Assembly: GCF_019175285.1 (NCBI RefSeq)
Contig: NC_056527.1
Location: 111,914,799-111,978,798, forward strand
DNA length: 64,000 bases
From: Sceloporus undulatus
Lineage: Eukaryota; Chordata; Lepidosauria; Squamata; Phrynosomatidae
Direction: 5' to 3'
In this document: positions 13,601 through 28,600 of the stretch, one piece after another
Layout: every line of letters starts with the position of its first letter
Position numbering within the stretch: the first letter of the stretch is position 1
Program-made: the position numbers and the translations under genes
The notes under the pieces: generated by a model
Database searches by the model: none
What the model saw: the letters and a program-made list of their open reading frames with translations, nothing else
What the model was told of the DNA's origin: nothing

Positions 13601-16600
13601 GGTGAGGGATGCTGTCCACAACATCTGAACAGCACAAATTTGAATTCAATATTTGATGGGCTTCCACAATGCAAAAATCAAGGATAGTCTTTTAGTGTGT
13701 GCTTTTTTTTAAAGCAGGGAAACCACCAACAATCTATTATCCTTATTTAAAAGAGCCAAGAAAATAGGGAGAGGAAAATAGGAAGATGTGGAAAACTGAG
13801 GAGAGAGGGATCTGAAAAACAACAGCAACCAATCATTCACCTTTTCTGCAAACATTGGCTGTCCATTTTGTCTGTACTTTTGAGCACTGGAAAATAATCC
13901 TTGGTTGGTTAAGTCTACATTTCAAGGGAAGGGAGATGAGTGAAAGCAGATGAAGAGGTACCCCAGGGTAAAATCTCCCCTTTCTATTCTCTCTCTGCCA
14001 TGCTGATGCCCTTAGGCAATGGAAGAAGTCAGAAGATTTGAATCGCATCACCTTGTATTTCAAGGAGCAGTCTCTTGAAAAGGAGGTAACCTCTAAAGAC
14101 TTGTACAGTCAAGGGGGATTCTTAAGCTCATATAAGGATCCTCATTTATAAGCATGTCCATTTGGAATCAATTGGATTTGATCCTATGAAAAGTCAAATG
14201 AGTCTATATGTAATTGCTTGCTTGCTACATTCTTTCCCTATTAGATATTGGAGGAAAATAAGCGGGGGAAACCCATTATCTTCCTATTCTATTTGTGACT
14301 GAGGAGTCTTCCAGGCCATCATTGGAGGAAAAAAAATGCACATTTTAGCTTAATCTGGCAAATGAATTTTCATCTTTGTTAGGTGCAGAACATCTTTAGA
14401 CTAGGGGTGGGCAATCTATAAGTCTCCAGATGTGTTGGACTAAAATTCTGCAGACAACATGCCACAGATTCAGGAGTGAGAGAAATTGTATTATCACAAG
14501 ACATGGAGATCAATAGGTTGATCCTCCCTTCTACCAAAGATGATGAGAGAGCACAGGTTACATGGGAAATTATCCTGGTGTAAATCAGAATGGAGTAAAA
14601 TGAGATGGGGGGATTGTGAAGGAAAGACATCCTGCTCATGATAGTCCTTCTTCATTTCTCTTCCCCTACTAGTATCGGTTCTCGGCGCTTCCATCTTTTA
14701 ATTACTACACAGTTTGCACCTTCCTGGTTTTCATCTCCAACTTTGTCATCCAGATCCTCGTGGTGTATAAGTAAGGAGAAATGTTGGTGTGTGGGTACAA
14801 AGGGGTGCAAGAAAATTGTATATTTTGCACAAACCTAACATTTCTGCACAGAAAACATTTTTGCACAAAACAAAGAATTTTAAGAATTTTATTTTATTTT
14901 TTTGAAAAATTCCTGAAATGTGCAAAAAATCACCATCAAAAGACAACCCTTGTGATACTGCTCAGTAAAGAGAAAACACTGGAAATAATTCATTCTTGTG
15001 TTTGAGAACAAGATAAGCAAAGATTTATAATCTAGAGAGTCAGCTTGGTGTAATGGTTTGGGTGTTGGACTATTACTCTGGAGACCTGGGTTTAAATCTG
15101 CCATGGAAACCCACTGGGTGACCTTGGGCAAGTCACACTCTCCTAGCCTCAGAGGAAAACAAAGGCATCTCCCCTCTGATCAAATCTTGACAAGCTTTGC
15201 CTTAGGGTCACCATAAGTTGGAAACAACTTGCAGGTGAACAACAATGTTAGGATTAGGAACGTATGGCTAAAGTACATGATGCATTGTGTGGGGCCATTT
15301 CTCCATTTTTCTTTCTATAAATTAAAGAGATGCATGCCAGGGACATCACTGGGGGAGGGTGCAGGGGATATAGGCCACATGATGTCACACACTAAGAGAG
15401 GTGACACCACTGGTCCCAAAAATCTGCCTGTTGGCGGAAACAGGCTGTGACATTCACCTGCATCTCTTTAAAATGCTGACGAAATGGTTGAGTGGGGGGC
15501 AAGGATCAGTGGGAGAAGAAAGGAAACTTCACAGTTTTTTTTTAAAATTAAATTTCATATTATGCTAATGCATGCACATTTGGTATTTTTTCTACTTTCT
15601 CCACATCCAGGACAGAAGCCTTGGGGATATCCTATGGAATTGCATTCTTCCTCTTTCTCCTCCTCCTCCTCACCTGCTTTGCTAGTCACCTGGCAGTAAG
15701 TTGCCTTGTGTTTGCCATTCAATTGCTGGATATATCTTCTGAGGAGCCTATAGGACATTAATGGCTTTTCTCCCACACTGTCAGCATGGCTTTCATGTGT
15801 GGTCGAGGGCTCTCTAGCTGGCTGGGTTGCAGCTTCTTCAAAAGAGAATGCTATCTGTGACCTCTATGTCTGAGAGCGATTAATAATATTGAGAGTTGCA
15901 GCCCTCTGTTTTTATATGGTTGATGGTCAAAGCCATAGCAAGCTTCTGTTAAGAGGGAATAAAATGGCTTAAAATGGTGTTTAGGTTTTAGTATAGTTAC
16001 TGTAATGTGCTCTGCATGGGGCTGCATTTGAAGAGGGCTCAGAAACTTCAACTGATCCAAAAAGCTGCAGCGAAATTACTAACAGGTTCTGGCTACATGG
16101 AACACAAAACTAATTTGCTGCAACAGCTCCACTGGGTGCCAGTCCATTTCCATGCACAATTCAAAGTGCTGGTTATGGCCTTTAAAAGCCCTAAATGGCT
16201 CAGGTCCAGGTTATTTGAAGGACCGTATTCTCCCTTATGAACCAGTCCATACTCTTGGTAAGGGTCTTCTCTCTGTCCTACCACCTTCACAGGTACATCT
16301 GGTGAGAACATGGGAGAAGGTCATGAGAGAGTGGCTGCTTCTAGGCTCTGGAACTTACTTCCCAGAGACATTAGACTGGCACCCTCCTTATTTTCTTTTT
16401 GCAGACAAGCAAAGACTATTCTAGTTCAACAGGCATTTGATGAGTAATAATATAAGGCCCATTTTATGCAATGTGCTGGATTGAGTAGAGTTGTGCCCTG
16501 AAATTTAATAAAAATTTTGACCAAAAAAGCTGGTAGCATTGATGGAATGATAAGAACTTGGAATTAAAACAGGATCCTGGATCAACTGGATGTTCTTGTC

Positions 16601-19600
16601 TTTTTTATGTTTCCCTTTTTTGGGCCAGAAGTGTTTCTTGAAAGGGCCGAAGGTCTTATACTGGGTTCCATCCATCTCAGCCAGTGTCTGCAGCCAACCA
16701 TGGCTACGAGTCTCTCTGGGCATTGTCACCATACTTGTGGTTCTCACCATGGCTGTTCTGAATTTGGTATGTTGTCAAGATGGGGAGATTGTGAAAGACA
16801 GAGAAGTGGTGAGAGGGGGAAAGGTTGGGCTGTGTGGAAGAACATAAAAGAAAATTGAAATCCTTGAAGTTTTTCTTTGTAGAGCAGGTGGGTGTGAATT
16901 AAGTTTGTTTGGTTCTGTCTGGAGAAAGATTGAACATTAATTAAAAGACAAGATTCTTGTGGTATTGGCTAACAACAAAACTGACAATTTAGCTGCATGG
17001 GTGCTGAGTAAAATAACAAAAAAGCATGAGTAATAGCTTTATTGGGTTACCAATGTATTATCTAATATTAATTAAAAAAAGCTTTCATTAGTCTTCTCTT
17101 CATTAGCCATTACAATATTTGGGATGGGAGAGAAGCAGGCAAATTAGAAAAATTTGAAAAGTACAGCCAGCCTTCCATATTCATGGATTCTGCATCCATG
17201 GATTCAACCATCCATGATTTGAAAATATTTTTCCCCCCCCCCCCCCCCCCGCAAGAGCAAGCATTGATTTTGCTGTTTTATACAAGGCATAACATTTTAC
17301 TACACCATTGTATATCATCATGCATGGATTTTGGTATCCATGAGGGTTCCTGGAACCAAATCTGAACAGATGCCAAGAACCCACTTAGAATTCTCTGCTA
17401 GAAAACTCTACTCCCGTCTCCTGATTTCTAGCACTTAAGGTCCTCAGAAGAGAATTCTAACTACCTCACCAAACTAAAAATCCCAGGAGTCTACAGATTG
17501 GTGCCATTGCAGTTAAAGTGAGATTGAAACACCTGCCTTGCACAGATACAATCCCAATCTTGATCTAAGGCACAATGCACACTCTCTTTGCTCTCCTGTC
17601 TTTGGCCAGCTCAAATTAATTCACATGTACCTCGCAGCATCCCTTCTGATACTCTTTTCCCATCACTGTTTGTTAGTTCTTTATGCCAGAGACTTCCTGC
17701 TTTCCAAACCCTCCAAATTCCACCATGGCCGGTGTGAACATCACCCAAGAGTTTATTCATGTTGATACCCTCTTCTGTGTGCCAGTAAGTATGTATCCTT
17801 CTGGAAATACTTCATTGGTATTTATCTATACTTGTTGGATGATACTTCTCCTTTTAACAACAATTCTTTTTGCTCTCTGTCCTGCTCTCATCTTCCTATA
17901 GTATTACATCTACTGCTGTATCTTGGGGTTCCTCTCATGCTCCCTCTTCCTGCACATGAACTTTGAGCTCAAGCTGACCATGTTGACCCTTTGCCTTGTT
18001 GTCTACAATGTGCTGTTCCTTCACTCCCACTCGTGGCTCTCCGACTGCTATGTCTCCTGCCTCTACCCTAACCAGACAGCTCTCAGGTAACTTGTCCTCA
18101 TGATGTCTATAGCCTACTTCCAGCATAAGGACAGACATTAAGTGGAGGTTACCAGCAATAGTATTGGTAGTGTTTTCAATCACTGAACTGGATTGCTTCC
18201 CATTTTGATGGGCGATGCAGAAGAGGGCAGCCAAAAATGATTCCCTGACTTGGCAACCCTACTGGGTGACCTTGATCAAATCACTGCTTCTCAGCTTGAC
18301 CTATCTTAGAGGATTGTTGTGGTGAGAATGAAACTAAGTGGAGAAGAACCATACACACCACACATATTACCTGGAGCACACTGGAAAGGTGAATTTTAAA
18401 TGCAGACAACTGTATGACAGGACAAAACATGATAGATGTTTACAGTGTGTAGTTGTGATGATACCTGCTAGCTGAGATGCCTTTGAAAGGAGATTAGATA
18501 AATTCATATGGGAGGCAATAAGCCCATTAGAGCTCTGTGCTCATTTCAAAAAGTTGGCCTACATTTCTAAAACCTTGTCTCTGGAATGCAGTCTTTGCTG
18601 CATTTCTTTGGCTGAATCTATACTGCAGAATGAATGCAGTTTGACACCACTTTAACTGCTATGGCTCAATGCTATGAAAGTCTGGGTTTTGTAGTTCTGT
18701 GAGATATTTAGCTGTCTCTGTCAGAGACCTCTGGTGCCACAACAAGCTATACATCCCAGGATCCAATAGCATGAAGCCATGGAGTTAAAGCACTGCATTA
18801 TTTCTGCTGTACAGATACAGCTGTGGTCCTTTTCCTCAGGATACAGTGGGGACTGAAATTGATTCAAGGAGATAGCTGCAGCAGAACAATCTTTTCACCC
18901 AACAAATGGAGAGCACACCACACAAAGTGATCATGACCACATTCTTGTAATAAGCGCTTATTGTTGTGTGCACCTCTCTCAGGAGAAACCTGACAGCTCA
19001 TGTGTGATGTCCCAAGTTGATGTTCTCCTCTCTTTAACCCTCCACTTGCAGGCCTGGGGTGCTGAAGGAACCCAAGGTGATGGGAGCTTTCTCATTCTTT
19101 GTTTTCTTCTTCACGCTCTTGGCTTTGGCGAGGCAGGTAAATTGCTTTTTCCTTCCCATCAGAAAAGGGGTGGGAAAGATGTAAACTGAAAAAATCATCC
19201 AGTGCATTTTTTGCCCCATAGCCTCCCAGGGATTAAAAAATATATGTAAATACTTTATTATCAAATGCCTGCTAGTGAGTGTGAGGGGTACTTTGCCTCC
19301 ATGCTCCATAGAAGGTATTTGGGAAGCATCTGGGGCAAAAAATAGTTTTTTGCAGTGGGAATATGGTGGCTGGAATGGTCTTCCAAGCGTCCCAGGGGGC
19401 TAATATGGTCTCCTAGCCTTCTACACTTGCCCACACTTGCAATAGGAGGACTGCTGACAAAATAGGTCTAAAATATGAGCCTCCATTTCATGAAGAGCTC
19501 ATGTCTATGGCTGAGACCCTGCAGTATTTCAATGTACTAGAAATATATAAACTGTTTGTTGTTTTTCCACCTCTAAAGGTTTTTCTTTCCCTGTTAAAGT

Positions 19601-22600
19601 ATGTTTTTGAGGTATATTTTCTAAGATTCTTGGGTTCAAGACTGGGCATTGCACCCATCCCAGCCTTCTGTGTGATTGGATATCTATTTGTTTCCATGCG
19701 CAGTGCAAAACCCCACTGTTTCCTGCCTCTTTCTAGGCCAGATCTTTCCCTCCTTCCCCCCACTGTTGCCCTATAATATATTGTTTTCCTCTTTTGACTG
19801 TGGTTTCAAACAGTTGTCATCCTGGCCAAGCAAATATGTTGTGGTGGAGGTGCCTGAGTGGTTAAGAGGATATGTTTTTTCCTTTTTTGTGTTGTTTGTG
19901 GTGTAGATTCTTATCTGAGTGAGTGCTGGTTTGGAGAAAAGGCTCCATCTACACTGTACAATTAAGGCAGTTTGACCTGCTTTAATTGCCATGGCTCAGT
20001 GCTATGGAATGATGGGATCTGTAGTTTTGTGGTATATTTAACCTTCCCTGTCAGAGAGTTCTGGTGCCACAACAAATGACAAAACCCAGGATACCACGGG
20101 ATGGAGCCATGACAAGTTAAAGCAGTGTCAAAATGCATTGTTTCTGCAATGTGGTAGCAGGCTGTGCCGTCCCACTTTCCCAGTTGCTTTTAAAATGCCC
20201 CAGGCTGTACACTGCAGAAATAATGCACATTGATACTGCTTTAATGGCCATGGCTCAGTGTTATGAAATTCTGGGGCTTGTAGTTTTGTGAGGCATTTAG
20301 CCTTCCTTGTCAGAGTGCGCTGGTGCCACAACAAATGACAAATCCCAGGATTCCATAGGATGGAGCCCTGACAATTAAAGCGATGTCAACCTGGATTAAG
20401 CTGCCTGATGTGGGGGACTGGCAATTATTATCCCCCACCTGCATGTGCCAGTGACTGACACTGTATTTGTGCCCATTGGCTACAAATTCCCCAGGGACCA
20501 GCATCTGATGGCTTGTTGTTGAGCTTTGGTATATAGACTACCATGTTAAGTAGCAGTAGACTAGATGTAATTCACTTCTACTCCACCTACAATTAGCATT
20601 TTTTTTAAAAGTTGTAAAAGAGTGTCTAGAATCACAGCACATGTGGCCCAGAAATCTTTATCAGCAGTGTATAGACTGTGTGCTTGTGCCATTCCATTGC
20701 CCTCTGCATCTTCCTGCAGCGCCTGGCTGTAATATGAGTAAGGAGATAAAAGTACGTGATTTTTATCTAAGTATACAGATAAAACTAACACATGATGGTG
20801 ATAAAGTCTTTAAAGAAGGCACACAAATATCCACGTATCTCATTCTCACAAGAAGAAATTAATAATTGCAATTTCTGCTAGGAGAGGGTTTACACATTTT
20901 TCAGTGATCCTGTATATTTTTGGACTGAAACAACAAGGCAAAAAGCTTACCTTTTTTTGTAGTAAAAACGACAATTTCTGTGCAGAGAACAATGGTTTTA
21001 GTGTACAAAGTACATTGTTTTCTGCGCCAACATGGTTTCATTTTTTTTTAGTTAAAAAAACAACAACTTTTACATGCAGTTCTTTCATTTTAAAAAAGTT
21101 TCCCAAAGCAAGACAAAAACAAACAAAAATTTCTGGAGGGAGTGGCTCAACATGTTGAGCAACTTAATGCTTAAGCTGGTTTCATATTGCTATAACTGCA
21201 TAATAAGTAGATATAGCCTATGACTCTAGCCATTATTTAATCACTTCTGTATGAAAGGAAAGATCCCTGTGGGTAGGAGCTCACTGTTTAACTCTTCCTT
21301 CCTTCTCAGAATGAGTATTATTGCCGCTTAGATTTCCTCTGGAAGAAAAAGTTTAAAAAAGAGCGTGAGGAGATTGAGACCATGGAGAACCTCAACCGTG
21401 TTTTGCTGGAGAACGTGCTGCCAGCTGATGTCGCTCAGCAGTTCATCCGCCAGAATCGTCGCAACGAGGTGAGCCTTGGCGGCTTTGCATCATAAAATGG
21501 CATAGCCATTTCATTTAGCCTGTTGTTGTTAGGTATCATTAAGTTGTATTTGAATTATGACATCCCTAAAATGCCCAAGATCACCCACTTGCCCAGGGGC
21601 ACCCAATGGGTTTCTATGGCTCAGTAGGGATTTGCACCCCAGTCTCCCAGGGTCCTGATTCAACACTGCACCAAGCTGTCTTTTTTGTCTAATTATTGCT
21701 CACTTATTTTATGCCTTGTCTTTATTCTTTTTCATTTCTTTATTTTAATTTTTCAAAATTATGTTTAACCTTTTTTTTATTAAGGCATTTATAATGAATC
21801 TTCTTGGTTAGTCTATGCATCTGAGGAAGCAGACCAAGAACTCTTTCACGCTGAGAAAAGTGACAGGAGCTTAGTGGGATGCGCCCATCACTATCACATG
21901 ATTGTTTGAAGACTATCAGATGATGTCGCTCAATGTCACCATAATTGTGGCATTATCCCATAAATAAATAGTCATTTTAGTGCTGTTTTTCAATAAATTA
22001 GAAGATCTGTTTAACCTAAAAATGTCAATTTTTCAAAACCAGAAATGGACTTCTATGTCTAAAGGCTTTATTTTTGTGGGGGGCATAGGAACTGTTTTTG
22101 GAAGTCCATTTGGTCTTAAGGAAATTGGCCCCAGACCAATCATCCAAGGGAGTTAGCTAAAAATTGATAGCAATTTTTATAATCTCCATTTTTGGGTGCA
22201 GAACATGGAATCCTCTGAGATGAGATTTTGGATGGATGTTGCCCATGCAGAAGTCTGATCACCTCTCTCTGCCCTTTCTCTGCCAGCAGGATCTCTATCA
22301 CCAGTCTTACGACTGTGTCTGTGTTCTCTTTGCTTCCATACCGGATTTCAAAGAGTTTTACTCAGAATCCAACGTCAACCGTGAAGGACTTGAGTGCCTT
22401 CGGCTGCTGAATGAAATCATCGCTGATTTTGATGAGGTATCGATAATTCTAATATTCCTTTTTTGTCTTCCTTCCCTTCTTTAAAATCCTGTTTAAATGA
22501 GAAGCCCCAGCTCCTTACAGATGCCCACCTGGTATCTAGACATTTGGAGCAGGAACTCAGTAGCTGGTGTTTTCTTTTTCCAAAGAGGGTATTCTGGCAG

Positions 22601-25600
22601 AGTGCAGTCTTTACAAAAGTGAACTCCAGGACATAGGGACGGGAGACTGATCTGAACCTTATTGGTGGTGGAAGGTGTGGCTCTCATGATTTTTTTCCCC
22701 TTTCCCTTTTGCACCATGCTTTCTATTTTATCCCTAAGGGTATATGTGAAAGGGGGATAAAATGTTCATTTTGCAACTGAATTCCCTTGCAATATCTTTG
22801 TCTTGCCCCTTCATACAGCTGCACATACTCTTCAATTATGTATTGTCTTTCTAGTTCCTTTAATATACTTGCCTATCTCTGTCTGTCTGTCTTCCACCCA
22901 TCCATCACATTTATTTCCTGCAATTTCTCCAACAATGTCAAGATTTGACCCTGCAACTCTGGCTGCTACCACACTGCAGAATTAATGCAGTTTACCACCA
23001 CTTTAACTGTCATGGCTCCATCTGATGGAATCCTGGGATTTGTTGTTTGATGTGGCACAAGAGCTCCCTGGTCATTTGCAACTTATGGTGACCCTATGAT
23101 GGTTTTGTGGGGCTAAGAGTCTGTGAGTCACCCAATATCACCTCGTGAGTTTCCATGCCCAAGTGGGAAATCAAACCCTGATCTCCAGAGTCATAGTCCA
23201 GTGTTGAAACCACTATGCCATGCTGGCTCTCTCTTACTTAATACTATGACCTAAATCCTGTTGTTAGTCCCAACTGGATATTTTATTATTTTATCCCTTA
23301 TTTAGACTTGACAGCTCTTGCACTTACTACCATTTCTGTGTATAGACAGAAGTGTTGCAAATTTGTTATCCCACTAGCTTGTATGATTTTAAACAAGGAT
23401 TAGATAACACTGTGAATGTCCATGTAGCTATGAGAGATAAATGGAACCATTATATTTAGATATGATAGTCTGACTCCTATTGGTTAGTCCTAGTAAGAGT
23501 AAACCCAGTGATTCAATTGTTGAACAGCGAGTCAACACATAGGTAAAGTCTTTGAATTTAATAGCTCTACTCTAGTTGGCATTAAGAATAGGATTCAGGC
23601 CGAGGTGTGTCAGGCACCAGCAACCTGCAGTCCAAATGGGAATAGGGCATTCCTTGCTGTCACTGGTTACACCCAGCCTGGGCTGCCAGCGGTGCCCAGT
23701 TACTGGATATTGGGAGTATTCAACTGTCATGAAAATAGTTACTGATATTGTGCTCCCTTTGTGAGTATCTCATGTGTACACTTGCCTTTTGGACCATATC
23801 ACTTTTGGAGAAGAATGGTTCAGTTATTCAGGGTCCATTAAGAATATTCTTAAGGTGATCACCACTGGACTAAGAATCTGTCTTGTTTCTGTTTCAACAG
23901 CTTCTCCTGAAACCCAAGTTCAGTGGAGTTGAGAAAATCAAAACCATCGGCAGCACCTACATGGCAGCCACTGGCTTAAACATTGCAGCTGGTCAGGATA
24001 ACCAACAGGTGAGGTCTTCCTCCTTTCAGGGTTACTCTGCTGTTGGATGGACGTTTGGTAAAACTCCTCTCATGAGATGGCTGTCCACATTTGCTTCTGC
24101 AGGACCAGTTACACCACAAATTAAATCTTCTTCATATAGCAGCTTTCAGGTTGTAGAACCCTCCCCCTCACTTTTGGATTGGATTCAACCATTCCAGGTG
24201 TGGGTAAGTCAAGTCTCCTTGCTTCCTGAGGCAAAAATGGCATCTCTACACCAAAGCTGCTTCTGCACTGCAAAAATAATACAATTTGACACCACTTTAA
24301 CTGCCTTGGCACAATAGAGTGCGCCCTTCCTTTATGTGGGGGATCTGTTCCAGACTCCCCATATAAGGGAAATACCGCATATGCTGGAGTCCCATTGAAA
24401 ACAATGGGCTCATGCCTGTGGCATGGTGTGGTGCATACACCATGGGCACACACGCCATTGCCTCTTCCCGCACACATCTTTCAGCATAAGCTGAAAGCCG
24501 CGTATGGCAAGCCTGTGTATTGTGTGGATTCATTGTAATATGGAATTCTGGGATTTGAAGTCTTGTGATCTATTTAGCCTTCTCTGTCAGAGAGCATTGG
24601 TGCCACAGCAAAATGCAAATGCCAGGATTCCATAGAATTGAGCCATGGCGATTAAAGTGGTGTCAAACTGCATTAATTCTGCAGTGCAGATGAAACTCAA
24701 ATCTTACTTGAATACTAACAATGGGGTGATGTCTTCTATTGCCATCAAGGGCAGCCAACTAATTTAGGGGCTGCAAGATACTGGTCACACTCAGCTTTGT
24801 TTTCTAACAGAGGGGAATGGGCAGAAGATTCAAAGTCTGCAAATACTGTCCAGCATTTGCCACCTAAGGCAGTTGCCTCACTCTGCCTAATGGTAGGACC
24901 GAGTATGAAGCTAGGCCTGTTTTTAATGTTTTGCATTTGCAAACTTGAGTTTATCACAATGTCATACTCTTCCTGGCAACAAAGAGCTTTTGTTTCTGCA
25001 GTCTAGTAAAAAACATGTAGCATCAGACCAAAACTATAAACACTGCAACTTTTCACTAGCAGAAAGAATATGTAACAGTTTCTGAAGATATAATCAAAGT
25101 AAGCATCAGGATAGGCATCTTTGAAAGATAATTCCCCTTGACTGGCTTCCTTGAAAGATAATTCTCATTTATTGCTTTGGTTGCGGAAACTGTGTCTCTT
25201 TGAAAATAATAATGTTTTTGAAACTGAGTACAGTACTTTTTAAAGACAAGGATTTCCTTCCACACAGCTTCATAAGGGGTATGCTCATACTTTGCCCAGT
25301 TAAAGTTCTGTTGAATATCAATGGCTCCATGTCACTTAATATGGATTTAGTCCATTAGGCAGGAACTTGATTGTGGATATTATTATTACAATTGTTCTGA
25401 AAAAGGGTTTGAACAACCAATACAGTGGGTTCACCATATTCACAGGTGCAGAAAACTTGCCTTAATGCATCATGTTTAGCTTCTGGAAAGACATTTTCAA
25501 AACTAGTCTTTGGTTAGTGATCCAGCTGAAGCAGTGTTGTAATTGAACATCATGACATGCATGTGCTCATGATGAGAGTACTCCCATCTGTGGGGCTTTC

Positions 25601-28600
25601 TGGGGCCGAGAGTATACACCTAAGGTCCCCCAGTGGGGTTCCCCTGGCTGAGCAGAGAATCAAAATCTGATCACCAGAATCATGGTTCATTACTCAAACC
25701 ACTACATTATGCTGGTTCTCTTCTCTATCATATTCTCCAACATTTCAGAGATGAAAACTAGCGCATGTGTGGCCAAGCAGCATCAGTGTGTGGTCAAGGT
25801 GGCAAAAGTTTTAAAAGACGAAGGGCATGCAAGCAAGGAGAGGCTGCAGCAGTTTGCTTTTACCTGAGCCTACTGGGAAGAACAAGTTTCCTCTGCCTGA
25901 GCTTTGACCTTGTGAATGCTGGCTCCTCTGTAACACTGAGGTGATATGAGCTGGGAGCAGAGATCTAGGAGTCATAGGAATAAGCTTGTATTCAAGGCTG
26001 ATGATGAAATCAAGACTAAAGGGCAAATTAAGAGGTAGAAGCAATTGAGAAGGCAGGACTGCAAGGCAACTAAAGGTCATGGAGAGAACCCTCGGTTCTA
26101 GAAGTCTTTGTTGCTCAAGCAAGGCTTAACTGGAACAGGAAACCCTCTTATACTTCTTCCTGTCCAGGAACCAGCCCAGACAGCAGAGTGGGTCCAGAGC
26201 ATGAGAATATGGAATTAGGCCAAAAGTCAGGCGGTAAGAAGCTACAGATAAGCAACTTCTTAAAGTTTTCTTAGGCAAGGAATACATGGGGGTGGTTTGC
26301 CATAACTTTCTTCTGAAATACTTGGTGCCTTTAGGGTATTTTGGCCCCAATCCAGAACTTTACCTAAATATTATAATCCTTTAGAACTTATTATTACCAA
26401 GGCAATCAAGGGAACTGAAAGGGAGTTGCCAAAACCAATGGACTGATTCTTACTGACTTACTTTGGTAGCAGTGAAACTTGCTGATTCACTTTTCTTACC
26501 AGGGTAGCCAAGTGGAATGGCTGCTGATGCAAACAGCTTTAGGAAGGGAAGAATTGAAAGGTACTTGCTCTCCATGTAGTTGATGGAGAAGGTCTCATTA
26601 ATCACATTCTTCCTCTGAAGCTGTCAAGGTGGAATGGAAATCTACTGTTCTTACCATTTTAATTGTTACTATTTTTGCCAGGTTCTGTTCCTCTTTGCTT
26701 CAATGGATATGTCTCGGTATCTTTGTTTAAGTTACCTTTCCCATTGTTGATGTGTATTCTGATACATGTATTTGTCGGTGGTCCTTGCAGGATGTGGATC
26801 GGAGTTACACCCACCTGGGAACGATGGTGGAATTTGCCATGGCTCTGGTGGCCAAGCTAGACATTATCAACAAACACTCTTTCAACAGTTTCAAGCTTCG
26901 TGTAGGTAAGTATGGGTGAGCCAAGGGTGTGTCAAGAAAAGACACAAATCTAATCTTGTATCTTGGACCTTTGCACAGTGTGATTTTAAAAACAGATATG
27001 ATTTTATTATTGTTTTAGAGATAGAAGGGGATGGAGCACTTGAAGGGTGCCCTCACTGAGGTCGTACTTTGTATTCTATGATGGGACTTAGCTCTGAAAA
27101 AATGCTAGCCATTGAAGTTTGTAACGGAAGTTAACCACCAACACCACACACAGAACATGGCTATTTACCAGTCATTGGAAAGCAGTGAAGAGAACACTAG
27201 CTAGGAACATCTCCATCATACCATTTCCCCAGCAGCTGGCAAGCAGCCTTCTCTCCCCGCCAACTACCACTGTCATGGTCTCAGAGGGAGAGGAAGACAG
27301 GCAGGCACAGTGCCATCATGCTTTGGTCCCAGAAGCGGATGAAAGGCCTTCCCTCCGTCCCAAATATCACTGCTGTAGCTTCTGAGAGAGAAGACAGCAG
27401 CTAGCATCTACTAGACTTAAACCCCTCCCCTACTGCCATTTCTTTTTCCTTGTGTCTTGTGTCTGTTTCACATGGTAATCCTGCAGGCAGGAAACTGTCA
27501 AATTAAATTCTGTAAGCCACTCTGAGAGTCATTTTGGCTGAAAGATGGTAAATGCTCAAAATAAATGAATAAATAAAGGGGTGACAGAGAAATGTCCAGA
27601 TTTGTTTTTGTAACTGAATACAAAGCACTGAGCATGTCTTTATCAAGGCTGCAAGATAAGCTGAGAAGGCCCAACCCAGAAGGTTGAATATTCTTAAGTC
27701 TCACCACTCTCAAGCAATGATCTTGGAGATTCCAGCTTCTTGGGGCCTCCAAAGACTCCTCCTCTGCATCCAGCTACTCATAGAATCGTAGAGTTGGAAG
27801 AGACCACAAGAGCCATCCATTCCAACCACCTGCTGTGCAGGAACTCACAATCAAAGCACCCATGACAGGTAGCCATCCAGCCTAGTTGGACACTTCTCCA
27901 CACATCCCTCCAGAAGCCAGAAAATAGCTGGGGGTTGGAGGGAAGGGCTGCTGCAGTCGAAAGGTGGATTTAGGTGGGTGATGGAGGAGACATTCCCTAG
28001 TTCCACCTGATGAAGCTTTGTGATATCCTGATCTAGCTTCTGCTCATGATTAAAACCATCCTACATTCAACCTGGCAACCATAAGTGCAGTCTGATAAAG
28101 ACAGAAGCTAAAAAATTGTTCTGTTTGAACTCTTCAGAGTTGTCCATGCCATGTACAACTTACCCAGTGACCTTGAGGTCTAATGATATGTGAGTGGGTA
28201 GACCTCCTGAAGCATGGGGTTAGTTGTCAGGCTGATGGCTTGGCCAGTGTACGATTCACTGGTCTACTAGTTCACTTGTGAACTTGCCAGTGGAAGACAA
28301 GGTGGATGTTGACATAGAGGGCTATTTTAGAAGTAGGGTTTCAACTCAGTGCTTATTTGGTTTGAACAGTGGCCCATTTTTTAAAAGTTCTTTCTGACCA
28401 CATAGTTATATAACCTGTATATCTGTACCCCATACCTCTGGTATTTCCCTCCTAGGCATAAATCATGGGCCAGTGGTAGCTGGAGTGATTGGAGCTCAGA
28501 AACCCCAATATGATATTTGGGGAAATACTGTGAATGTGGCCAGCCGGATGGAGAGTACAGGTGTGCTGGGGAAGATACAGGTAGGGCTTTTAAAATCAGC

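Noticed and set aside
23883-24317. 144-codon open frame through an ADCY4 exon
   Set aside because: It is the exon at 23901-24008 plus chance read-through of the intron; the donor GTGAGG and the next in-frame exon are clear.
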